From positions 1 to 64,000 of the forward strand of contig JADKHG010000014.1 in NCBI GenBank assembly GCA_016721875.1: a stretch of 64,000 nucleotides of DNA, written 5' to 3'. This document shows positions 18,679 through 26,167 of the stretch, one piece after another (within the stretch, counting starts at the first letter, position 1; every line of letters begins with the position of its first letter). The notes below the pieces were generated by a model. The model had not been told where the DNA came from. It made no database searches and saw only the letters and a list, made by a program, of their open reading frames with translations. This DNA is from Sphingomonadales bacterium. Its GTDB lineage: Bacteria > Pseudomonadota > Alphaproteobacteria > Sphingomonadales > Sphingomonadaceae. The translations under genes were made by a program, and so were the position numbers.

Positions 18679-19544
18679 CTTTTGGGGAGCCTCCGCACCA
18701 GCGCACTGGTATCCTGCCGGCCGCCGTCCATGAACTGAACGTCGGAAAAATATTGATCGACCATTGCCGCGAGCGGGATGGTCGCGCCGTTGGCTCGTGC
18801 TTCGTCGATGGCGAGACCCAGATCCTTTCGCATCCAGTCCACCGCAAAGCCGAAGTCGAATTCCCCCTTGGCCATCGTGTGCCAGCGATTGTCCATCTGC
18901 CAGCTTTGCGCAGCCCCCCCCGAAATTGCCTCAAAAACGGTGTCGAGGTCGAGTTCGGCGCATTGGGCGAAATGCATCGCTTCGGACAATCCCTGCAACA
19001 CCCCGGCAATACAGATCTGGTTTACCATCTTAGCCGTTTGTCCGTCGCCAGCGCCACCGACATGGACAATGCGTTTTGAATAAGCCTGCATGATCGGGCG
19101 CGCAGCCTCGACCGCCGCATCGCTACCGCCGCACATGATCGCCAGCGTTCCGCCTTCGGCACCCGCTTGCCCGCCGGTCATCGGGGCATCAACGCACAGC
19201 AGCCCGCGCCCCTTGGCTTCCACCGCCAGCTGCCGTGCGATCCGGGCTGAGACAGTGGTGTGATCTATAAATAGCGTTCCCTTGCGCATCGCGGCAAAGG
19301 CACCATCGCGGCCCAATGTGATGCTGGCAAGGTCATCATCGGTGCCAACGCAGCTGACCACCGCATCGGCATCGCGCGCGGCCTCTGCCGGAGAGGCAGC
19401 AATGACCCCGCCATGCGCCTCCGCCCATTTTTCGGCCTTGCTTCGCGAACGGTTATAGACGGTCATGCTATGACCTGCGGTGGACAGGTGGCGCGCAATG
19501 GGTCCGCCCATCACCCCCAAGCCAATAAATGCGATATGTGCCAT
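18675..19544 (-). CDS. NAD(P)-dependent beta-hydroxyacid dehydrogenase
   Basis: A 289-residue enzyme of the 3-hydroxyisobutyrate / tartronate-semialdehyde reductase family. The Rossmann motif is GLGVMGGPIA near residues 8-17. The substrate signature TGGQAGAEGGTLAIMCGG and the catalytic Lys region GQTAKMVNQ are present. It cannot be narrowed to one substrate from sequence. Its stop overlaps the amidohydrolase start by four bases, so the pair is cotranscribed, and it diverges from ilvA. Confidence 0.85.
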   Translation of the reverse strand: MAHIAFIGLGVMGGPIARHLSTAGHSMTVYNRSRSKAEKWAEAHGGVIAASPAEAARDADAVVSCVGTDDDLASITLGRDGAFAAMRKGTLFIDHTTVSARIARQLAVEAKGRGLLCVDAPMTGGQAGAEGGTLAIMCGGSDAAVEAARPIMQAYSKRIVHVGGAGDGQTAKMVNQICIAGVLQGLSEAMHFAQCAELDLDTVFEAISGGAAQSWQMDNRWHTMAKGEFDFGFAVDWMRKDLGLAIDEARANGATIPLAAMVDQYFSDVQFMDGGRQDTSALVRRLPKR

Positions 19545-19600
19545 GCCCTCGCCTTAATGCCTGTTTTCATGCAGCGCCAGATGCGATAGGGCGCGCGACC

Positions 19601-20714
19601 ATGTCTGAACGCCTTACCCTGTCCGATGTCCAGTCCGCGCATGCGCGGATTCGCGACGCTGTGGTTGCCACACCCACGCTCTACAGCAAGACATTGTCGC
19701 AGATTACCGGCGCTAATATCTATCTGAAGTTCGAAAATCTGCAATTTACTGCGGCGTATAAAGAACGTGGTGCATTGAACGCATTGCTGCTGATGCCAGA
19801 GGAAGCGCGCGCCCGGGGCGTGATTGCCGCCTCGGCAGGCAACCATGCGCAAGGGTTGAGCTACCATGGCACCCGCCTTGGTATTCCGGTGACCATCGTG
19901 ATGCCCAAGACCACGCCCACGGTCAAAGTCATGCAGACCGAGGCAGTGGGTGGCAAGGTTGTGCTGGAGGGTGAAAAGTTTGACGACGCCTATAAACATG
20001 CCCGGCTGCTCGAAAAGGAGCTGGGGCTGACCTTTGTCCACCCCTTTGACGACCCCGATGTCGCGGCGGGACAGGGCACAGTGGTACTCGAAATGCTCGA
20101 AGATATTCCCCAACTCGACATGCTGGTGGTACCCATTGGCGGCGGCGGGTTGCTTTCGGGAATGGGGACGGCGGCACGCGGACTGAAACCCGATATTGGT
20201 CTGGTTGGCGTGCAGGCCGAGCTTTATCCATCCATGTACGCGCTGCTTAACGACAAGCAGATGCCGTGTGAGGGCGATACGCTGGCCGAGGGTATTGCAG
20301 TCAAGGTGCCAGGCGAGTTCACTTCTGAGGTATTGCGCGGGCTGGTCGATGAGATTTTGCTGGTGTCCGAACCCCAGTTGGAAAGCGCATTGAGCCTGCT
20401 TCTCCAGATCGAGAAAACCGTAGTCGAAGGTGCGGGTGCCGCAGGACTTGCGGCGGTGATGGCGCATCCCGAGAAATTCAAAGGCAAGAATATCGGCATC
20501 GTCTTGAGCGGTGGCAATATCGATACGCGGCTGCTCGCCAATGTGCTGTTGCGCGATCTCTGAAATCTATCATCAGCGGATTTTCACGACGCTGCCGGCC
20601 AAAGGTCTGATCACCGATATCGAATGCGAAGCGCGCGATGCCGAACAGTTGCAGGGCCTTGTCGATGCGCTGCGGAAAGACGGCTATAAGGTCGAAAGGG
20701 TTGAGCTCAATTAG
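19601..20714 (+). CDS. ilvA: Threonine ammonia-lyase with damaged C-terminal ACT domain
   Basis: A PLP enzyme deaminating threonine (and serine) to 2-oxobutyrate. The PLP lysine is Lys54 in AAYKERGALN, and the phosphate-binding glycine loop is GGGGLLSGMG. The open frame stops at 20563 right after the catalytic domain (320 residues, ...NVLLRDL). The next frame, up to 20714, carries the end of the regulatory domain: EIYHQRIFTTLPAKGLITD and GYKVERVELN. The roughly 35 residues that normally join the two (RSGRLARL...NI) are missing, so about 110 bases appear deleted, with a frame change at about 20560. As written it is a catalytic-only enzyme without feedback control. Confidence 0.82.
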
Positions 20715-20819
20715 TCCACTGATCGGCGCGTTGATTATTGTTGGTAAACGCTCTTTTCACCGTGGCCGAAGCCCGTCATAACAGGGGAAATTTTAGGCAC
20801 CCTGAAAGTTCGTGGCAAT

Positions 20820-21578
20820 ATGAGCGCACCCGTAAGATTTCCGCGTTTCTTCGTCACCAATCCTGCGCCCTGTCCCTACTTGCCGGGAAAGACCGAGCGC
20901 AAGGTTTTTACCGAACTCAACGGCGTGCATGCGCCCGAACTGAACGAGGCGCTGGGCCGTATCGGTTTTCGCCGAAGCCAGAATGTCGCTTATCGGCCGA
21001 GTTGTGCTGATTGCAAGGCCTGTGTCGCGGTTCGCATCCGCACCAACGGGTTTGAACCCAATGCAACGCAAAGACGCACGATCCGGCGCAATTCGGATCT
21101 GTCTGTGGGCGCCTGCCGCCCTTGGTCAACAAGCGAACAATTCGCCTTGCTGCGCCGTTATCTCGACCAGCGCCATCCCGAAGGCGGGATGACGGGAATG
21201 GATGATTTCGACTATGCCGATATGGTCGAACAGACCCCGGTTGAAACCCATGTCGTCGAATATCGCCTGCCGGGTCAATATGGACGGCCCGGTGACTTGA
21301 TTGGCGCCTGTATCACCGATCAGCAGTCCGATGGGCTGTCAATGGTTTACAGTTTTTACGAAGCCGAAGCCTAGGGTCGCCCGGGACTGGGCAATTTCAT
21401 CATCATGGACCATATCCTGCGCGCCCGCGCCGCTGGCCTCCCTTATGTCTATCTGGGCTATTGGGTCGAAGGGGCGGTGCGGATGCAATATAAGACCCGC
21501 TACCGCCCGCTCGAAAAGCTGACGCCCGAGGGCTGGGTCGATTTTGAAACTGGCGAGCCGGCCCCTGCTGTAGATTGA
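20820..21578 (+). CDS. bpt: Aspartate/glutamate leucyltransferase (Bpt) with in-frame TAG
   Basis: An aminoacyl-tRNA-protein transferase of the bacterial ATE1-like family. It attaches Leu to N-terminal Asp/Glu, making N-degrons for ClpS/ClpAP. N-terminal motifs are PCPYLPGKTERKVFTEL and CADCKACVAVRI (Cys pair). After YSFYEAEA an in-frame TAG (21372-21374) interrupts the protein, yet the same frame continues with the conserved RPGLGNFIIMDHILRARAAG and YLGYWVEG...MQYKTRYRP to 21578. It is therefore a single nonsense codon, not a frameshift. Full length would be 252 codons. Confidence 0.85.
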
Positions 21579-21611
21579 TTCCGGCCTTCGTTTTTAACTG
21601 TTTCAAACAAA

Positions 21612-21641
21612 AGAAAACCCCGCCGAAGCGGGGTTCCTTTT
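21612..21641. terminator. Rho-independent terminator
   Basis: Stem AACCCCGC / GCGGGGTT with a CGAA tetraloop, A-rich on the left and CCTTTTG on the right. It separates the convergent bpt and RcnB-like genes and could serve both. Confidence 0.8.
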
Positions 21642-21646
21642 GTGCC

Positions 21647-22834
21647 TTAGCGGCAAACGCAGCGGGGCTTGCGTTTGGGCCTGTAGGCCTTTTTGCGAAC
21701 CACGCGCTTTTTTACCGGGACCGACACATATTCAACTTCCTCGGTCACATAAGTGGTGGTGGTCACCACCGCCGGGCTGACCGTGATAGTCGTGACCATC
21801 GGCGCAGGCTGGGGGTAATAATAATATCCACCCGGATATGGCTGTTGCTGCGGATAGGGTTGGGGCGCCGGATGATATTGCGGCTGGGGTGCCGGCATAT
21901 AGCTTTGCTGCGGCAGATATTTGCGGCACTTGTTGGTTGCCTTTTCGATCGCGGCACCGGCAAGCCCGCCAAGGCCAAGGCCTAGCAAGGTCCCGCCCAG
22001 CCGGTCTCCACGGCCAGCGATGCGGTTGCCGGCAACGCCACCAACGACTGCGCCGATCACGCCGCCAGCGACACCACGGCTACGCAGGCAGCTTTCATAG
22101 CGTTCATAGCCATAAGGCGTGCGATAGTCCTGCTGATAGCCTTGCGGATATCCCTGCATCGGCGGCTGCGCCGGATAGGGTGCAGCGACAGGCGCTGAGT
22201 GCGGCATCGGCGGAGCAGCATAAGGTGCGCCGGTTCCGCTCTGATACACGACCTGCGGCTCGACATAAGGCTGCGGCTGATAAGCGCCGCTCATGTCATA
22301 AACCGATCCGTCGGGGCGCATTGAAGGACCATATTGTGGCTGCTGATAGCTGCCTTCGGGCGCATAACCACCTTCATAACGGCTCCAGTCGATACCCTGA
22401 CGCATGTCATGCACATAACCACGCTGATCGCGCAGCACCGCATCGTCATAATAACGCGACCAGCCATAGCCGGTCATCGGTGGGTACAGGCCATAGGCAT
22501 TATAATTGCCAATCGCATAGCTGGCATTGGTCCAATAGCTGGGCAGAACGAAACCGCGATAAGCAGGGCGATAACCACCCCAACCACCGGGTGCATAGAA
22601 ACCGACCCACCAGCGACCGTTCATCCGCGGACCCCAGCGATGATTGCCGAAATTATGCCCGCCGCCAACATGCGGCATCGGCGTTACACCGCCACCTTTC
22701 CGGCCAAAATTTGCAACCGGCGCAAGCTCGGTCTGCATTTCAGCCGTCGCGTTTGCGAACGAGTCGCTCGCCATCGCCGGGCTGGCGACCAACACTGCAA
22801 CACTCGCTATGCCAGCAAATACAAGATTCTTCAT
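21647..22834 (-). CDS. Exported RcnB-like protein with glycine-zipper segment
   Basis: A 395-residue envelope protein with a signal peptide (MKNLVFAGIASVAVLVASPAMA). Residues of about 65-140 match the RcnB/periplasmic family (WWVGFYAPGG, LPSYW, YGLYPPMTGYGWSRYYDDAVL). A Tyr/Pro/Gln-rich linker follows. Next comes a glycine-zipper 2TM segment (GGVIGAVVGGVAGNRIAG...GLGGLAGAAIE) like that of the rickettsial 17-kDa antigen, then a second Pro/Tyr/Gln-rich stretch and a very basic tail (KKRVVRKKAYRPKRKPRC). The ATG at 22834 is chosen for the signal peptide. A perfect CtrA box lies 53 bases upstream. It is probably an outer-membrane or periplasmic structural protein. Confidence 0.75.
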   Translation of the reverse strand: MKNLVFAGIASVAVLVASPAMASDSFANATAEMQTELAPVANFGRKGGGVTPMPHVGGGHNFGNHRWGPRMNGRWWVGFYAPGGWGGYRPAYRGFVLPSYWTNASYAIGNYNAYGLYPPMTGYGWSRYYDDAVLRDQRGYVHDMRQGIDWSRYEGGYAPEGSYQQPQYGPSMRPDGSVYDMSGAYQPQPYVEPQVVYQSGTGAPYAAPPMPHSAPVAAPYPAQPPMQGYPQGYQQDYRTPYGYERYESCLRSRGVAGGVIGAVVGGVAGNRIAGRGDRLGGTLLGLGLGGLAGAAIEKATNKCRKYLPQQSYMPAPQPQYHPAPQPYPQQQPYPGGYYYYPQPAPMVTTITVSPAVVTTTTYVTEEVEYVSVPVKKRVVRKKAYRPKRKPRCVCR

Positions 22835-22886
22835 GGTTAACGACTCCCTAAGCATCGTCGCCAAGACGTTGCGCCTTTTTCAATGG

Positions 22887-22902
22887 TTAAGAAGTCTTTA
22901 AC
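22887..22902. promoter_or_regulatory. CtrA binding site upstream of RcnB-like gene
   Basis: TTAA-GAAGTCT-TTAAC, an exact match to the CtrA consensus TTAA-N7-TTAA(C). It lies between the RcnB-like gene (53 bases away, minus strand) and the end of the fRMsr gene, so only the former can be its target. A GANTC site (GACTC) is also present near 22842. Confidence 0.6.
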
Positions 22903-22991
22903 ATTTTTTGTCCGCACACGCCAATGCGGCGAATGTAAATTACCTGCAATTTGCGGGCTTTGTTCCAAAATGAAGCAGTTGCGGCGTTTTA

Positions 22992-23477
22992 CTATCCCAG
23001 ACGCGACGCCAGTAAAGCTGCCAACGCCTCAACCCCCGACTGGTCGTCCAGGTCGAAACGGGCGGGACTCGGGCTGTCGAGATCGATGACAGCGATCACT
23101 CTTCCTTCGTCCAAAACCGGCACAACCAGTTCTGAACGGCTGTCGGCGTCGCAAGCGATATGACCGGGGAAGGCGTGGACATCTTCAATACGTTGGCTGG
23201 TTGCGGTCCGCGCAGCTACGCCGCACACGCCTTTGTCGAGCGGAATGCGGATGCACGCTGCCTTGCCCTGAAACGGCCCAAGTACCAGCTCATTACCGAC
23301 CATGCGGTAAAATCCGGCCCAGTTTAGATCAGGCAAGAATTGCCAGAGCAACGCCGCAACATTCGCCATATTGGCGATGCCATCGGGTTCGTCAGCCGTC
23401 AGCGCGTCGGCGGCCTTCAAAAGCTCTGCGTAAAGTTCGCTTTTGCCAGCGGCGGGATGGATATCGAATGCATACAT
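22992..23477 (-). CDS. msrC: Free methionine-R-sulfoxide reductase (GAF domain)
   Basis: A 161-residue single GAF-domain enzyme that reduces free Met-R-sulfoxide. The three family cysteines are present: Cys75 (KAACIRIP), Cys85 (GVCGVAAR) and Cys109 (HIACDADSRSE), equivalent to the E. coli catalytic/resolving set. PDLNWAGFY and ELVVPVLDEGRVIAVIDLDS are also typical. Intact, of normal length. It lies 14 bases downstream of arfB on the same strand. Confidence 0.92.
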   Translation of the reverse strand: MYAFDIHPAAGKSELYAELLKAADALTADEPDGIANMANVAALLWQFLPDLNWAGFYRMVGNELVLGPFQGKAACIRIPLDKGVCGVAARTATSQRIEDVHAFPGHIACDADSRSELVVPVLDEGRVIAVIDLDSPSPARFDLDDQSGVEALAALLASRLG

Positions 23478-23491
23478 TGCACAAACCCTAC

Positions 23492-23893
23492 TCAGTCCAG
23501 CTGCACTTTGCCACGCGCCTTTTTGATTTCGCCGCGTCCCTTTTTGCTATCCACACGCCTCGCCTTTGCCGCCTTGCTGGGCTTGGTCTTGATCCGGCGG
23601 ACTTCGCGCACCAGCGCCTTTTCGATGAGCGCCGATACCCGTTCCCGCGCTTCCTCCCGATTGGCTTCGCGGGTTCGGTGGCTGCGCGCGGTCACGACCA
23701 GTTCGCCCGCTACGGTCATTTTGGTGCCTGCCAGCTCCTTCAACTTGCGGAAAGCGTAGATCGGCAGACCGAGCGCAAAGACATCGACGCGCAACTGGCA
23801 CGCAGTCGCCACCTTGTTGACATTCTGCCCACCCGGCCCTGTCGAGGCGAGAAAGGTTTCGCTGATTGCGTCTTCGGGCAGGTCATAGGCCAT
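23492..23893 (-). CDS. arfB: Alternative ribosome-rescue factor ArfB
   Basis: A 133-residue peptidyl-tRNA hydrolase related to class I release factors, which frees ribosomes stalled on non-stop mRNA. The catalytic GGQ is residues 21-23 in STGPGGQNVNKV. The C-terminal tail is strongly basic (KTKPSKAAKARRVDSKKGR), which in ArfB inserts into the empty mRNA channel; no stop-codon recognition domain is present, as expected. It lies between pirin and the msrC gene. Confidence 0.92.
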   Translation of the reverse strand: MAYDLPEDAISETFLASTGPGGQNVNKVATACQLRVDVFALGLPIYAFRKLKELAGTKMTVAGELVVTARSHRTREANREEARERVSALIEKALVREVRRIKTKPSKAAKARRVDSKKGRGEIKKARGKVQLD

Positions 23894-23914
23894 GCCTGCC
23901 CTTAGACGGTTTCA

Positions 23915-24628
23915 TCAGATGCTATCAACCATCACCAGTTCGGCATCTTCGAGCGCATCGATGCGGATTTCACTCCCGCCAGTCAAAGCAATGCCGTCGC
24001 GCGCATTAAACGCCTGTCCAGCAATCGCGATCCGCCCGGTTGCGGGTACCAGATAGGCATGGCGGCCAGCCTCCAGCGAGTAGGTCAGACTTTCGCCAGA
24101 AGCCAGCGTTGCTCCAAGCACTCTTGCATCGGCGTTAATCGGCAAAGCATCGTCCTCGGCATAGCCGCTCGCGAGCACAGTGAAGCGTCCCGATCGGTCG
24201 ACCTTGGGGAATTTGCGCTGGCTCCAGCTAGGTGCCACCCCGCGTTCGCGCGGCATGATCCAGATCTGGAACAGCCGGCACAGGCCATCTTCCAGATTAT
24301 ATTCGCTGTGTGTGACGCCCGTTCCCGCGCTCATAACCTGCACGTCGCCTGCCTCGGTACGACCGACATTGCCCATGCTGTCACGATGGGTAATCGCACC
24401 TTCGCGGACATAGGTGATGATTTCCATATTGTCGTGAGGATGCGGCGGAAAGCCGGTTTGCGCGCCGATTTCGTCATCGTTCCAGACACGAATGGCGCCC
24501 CAGTGCATGCGCGCCGGATCATGGTAGCTGGCAAAGGAGAAATGGTGATTGGCCTTCAGCCAGCCATGGTCGGCCTTGCCAAGCGAGGCAAAGGGGCGAT
24601 GCTCGATCGCGGTACGCGTTTCTGTCAT
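23915..24628 (-). CDS. Pirin family protein (YhhW-like)
   Basis: A 237-residue bicupin protein. The metal site in the N-terminal cupin shows as HPHDNMEIITYVREG...HRDS, and SAGTGVTHSEYN follows. Some bacterial relatives have quercetin 2,3-dioxygenase activity, but the natural role is unclear. The ATG at 24628 (GGAA upstream) is preferred over one four codons earlier. It is on the same strand as the DoxX and S66 genes, separated by 70 bases. Confidence 0.88.
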   Translation of the reverse strand: MTETRTAIEHRPFASLGKADHGWLKANHHFSFASYHDPARMHWGAIRVWNDDEIGAQTGFPPHPHDNMEIITYVREGAITHRDSMGNVGRTEAGDVQVMSAGTGVTHSEYNLEDGLCRLFQIWIMPRERGVAPSWSQRKFPKVDRSGRFTVLASGYAEDDALPINADARVLGATLASGESLTYSLEAGRHAYLVPATGRIAIAGQAFNARDGIALTGGSEIRIDALEDAELVMVDSI

Positions 24629-24698
24629 GGGATATTCCACATCGGCGGGGAAGTTGTCCGCCGGGATTGGAGCGAAGATAGGGATGCTGGCAGGGGAT

Positions 24699-25106
24699 TC
24701 AAGACTTGCGTTTGAAGGGCCAGTCGACGACCTCCCCTACCCACAAAGCCAGCCAGATGATCAACGGCTGCCCGGCCAGTCGGGGGCCATGATACCACCA
24801 GCCTAATGTCTCTCCGCCCAAGGGGATTGCGTTCAGCGCGTGATTGAAATTGGCGGGCCAGACACACAAGGCATAAAGCGCAAGGCCAATGCCCGCTGCC
24901 GGTCGTGCCCATGGCAACAGGGTGCGCGGCACCAGCAGGCCTGCCGCTCCCAACAGCTCGGCAACGCCTGTGAACGCGACGACCTCTGCCGGATAGGGCA
25001 CCCAGTCCGGGGTTATTGCCATAAAGCCAATAGGGCTGCGCAAATGTGCGATTCCCGCAATAGCGTAAAACAGAGCGAGTAGAAGGCGGAGCCCTGACCG
25101 GACCAC
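24699..25106 (-). CDS. DoxX family membrane protein
   Basis: A 135-residue four-span membrane protein of the DoxX/DoxX-like family, with FYAIAGIAHLRSPIGF near the N-terminus and FTGVAELLGAAGLL in the second span. The family is linked to quinone-related or redox stress roles; the specific function is unknown. It begins three bases after the S66 peptidase gene and is almost certainly cotranscribed. Confidence 0.8.
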   Translation of the reverse strand: MVRSGLRLLLALFYAIAGIAHLRSPIGFMAITPDWVPYPAEVVAFTGVAELLGAAGLLVPRTLLPWARPAAGIGLALYALCVWPANFNHALNAIPLGGETLGWWYHGPRLAGQPLIIWLALWVGEVVDWPFKRKS

Positions 25107-25109
25107 CGG

Positions 25110-26147
25110 TCAAACAACAGCTGCTTCGAGTAACCTGAGCGTACCCGCATCGGCGTCTATCTCGGCGCGCGCGCCTACCGGCAGAGTAAACTGGTCGCTG
25201 ATATGGCCGAACCATGCACCCTGATAGGCAGGGACACCCAGAGAAGCGAGATGCTGGCGCAAAATGTCGGACAGAGTGAAGGGGCTGGTGCTGCCGTTGG
25301 AGGCGACGCATGACGTGCATTGGCCAAACACGACGCCTGCCAGATTTTTGAATACGCCCGCCTGCCCCAATTGGGTGAGCATCCGGTCGATGCGATATTC
25401 GGCCTCGTCCACATCCTCAAGAAAGAGGATCGCACCGTCGAAACTGGGCAGATAGGGGGTGCCAGCGAGCGCGGTCAGCACGGTGAGATTGCCACCGAGC
25501 AGATGCCCCTGCGCCTTGCCCGGGGTCAGCGTCTGCGTACGCCAGCGGCGCTGCACCAGCCGGTCGTCATTGGTCACCGGATTTTTGTAGAAAAGTGTCG
25601 CACCGTCAAAGGCGATCGGGCGGAAACTTTCGAGTGAAGCCTTGCCCCAGGCGCTGCTCGCATTGGGGCCGTGCAGCGTGATGGCTCCACCTTTGGCGGC
25701 AATGGCCATGTGCAACGCGGTGATGTCGCTATAGCCAAGCACGAATTTGGGGTTGGCGCGTACCACATCCCAATCAACAAAAGGTAGCAAACGCGCGCTG
25801 CCCCAACCGCCACGCACCGCGAAAATCGCGCGAACATCCTTGTCAGCGAACATCGCGGTCAGGTCGGCTGCACGATCCTTATCCTGTCCGGCAAGATAGC
25901 CAAATTCGTTGAGGACATGCTGGCCGCGCATGGGTTTCAGCCCCATTGCGATAATGGCTTCCTCGACCAGCGTGATGTCAAACGCCTCGTCGCTGCGCGA
26001 GGCGGGCTCGATCAAGCCAATGGTGTCGCCGGGACGCAGCCGCGGCCCTTTGGGTCGGGCGCCGGTCGTGGGTGAAGCTGCCGCAAAGGCTGACCCAACT
26101 CCAACAGGCAGGGCTGGCGACGCCATCAGCGCCGCCAGCCCCGTCAT
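25110..26147 (-). CDS. S66 peptidase / LD-carboxypeptidase family, possibly Tat-exported
   Basis: A serine peptidase of family S66 (LdcA/MccF-like), which cleaves the L,D bond in murein tetrapeptides or related acyl-adenylate substrates. The catalytic triad is visible: Ser140 (LGYSD), Glu244 (LEDVDEAEYRIDRML) and His315 (GHISDQ). The ATG at 26147 gives a hydrophobic N-terminus. In the same frame just upstream lies TPSRRSIM, a twin-arginine motif, reachable only from a CTG (26169-26171) that overlaps the TonB receptor stop. The true start may therefore be non-canonical. Follows the receptor gene closely on the same strand. Confidence 0.85.
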   Translation of the reverse strand: MTGLAALMASPALPVGVGSAFAAASPTTGARPKGPRLRPGDTIGLIEPASRSDEAFDITLVEEAIIAMGLKPMRGQHVLNEFGYLAGQDKDRAADLTAMFADKDVRAIFAVRGGWGSARLLPFVDWDVVRANPKFVLGYSDITALHMAIAAKGGAITLHGPNASSAWGKASLESFRPIAFDGATLFYKNPVTNDDRLVQRRWRTQTLTPGKAQGHLLGGNLTVLTALAGTPYLPSFDGAILFLEDVDEAEYRIDRMLTQLGQAGVFKNLAGVVFGQCTSCVASNGSTSPFTLSDILRQHLASLGVPAYQGAWFGHISDQFTLPVGARAEIDADAGTLRLLEAAVV

Positions 26148-26167
26148 GATTGATCGACGCGAGGGCG

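Noticed and set aside
17266..18738. Long plus-strand open frame antisense to the amidohydrolase
   Set aside because: The minus strand carries a signal peptide and all metal-site motifs; the plus frame is rich in Cys/Arg/His without any domain.
21372..21374. TAG as a recoded sense codon (pyrrolysine or similar)
   Set aside because: No supporting tRNA or pyl genes in the window, other TAGs serve as ordinary stops, and many indels in the same sequence make a base error simpler. Kept only as a low-weight alternative in the findings.
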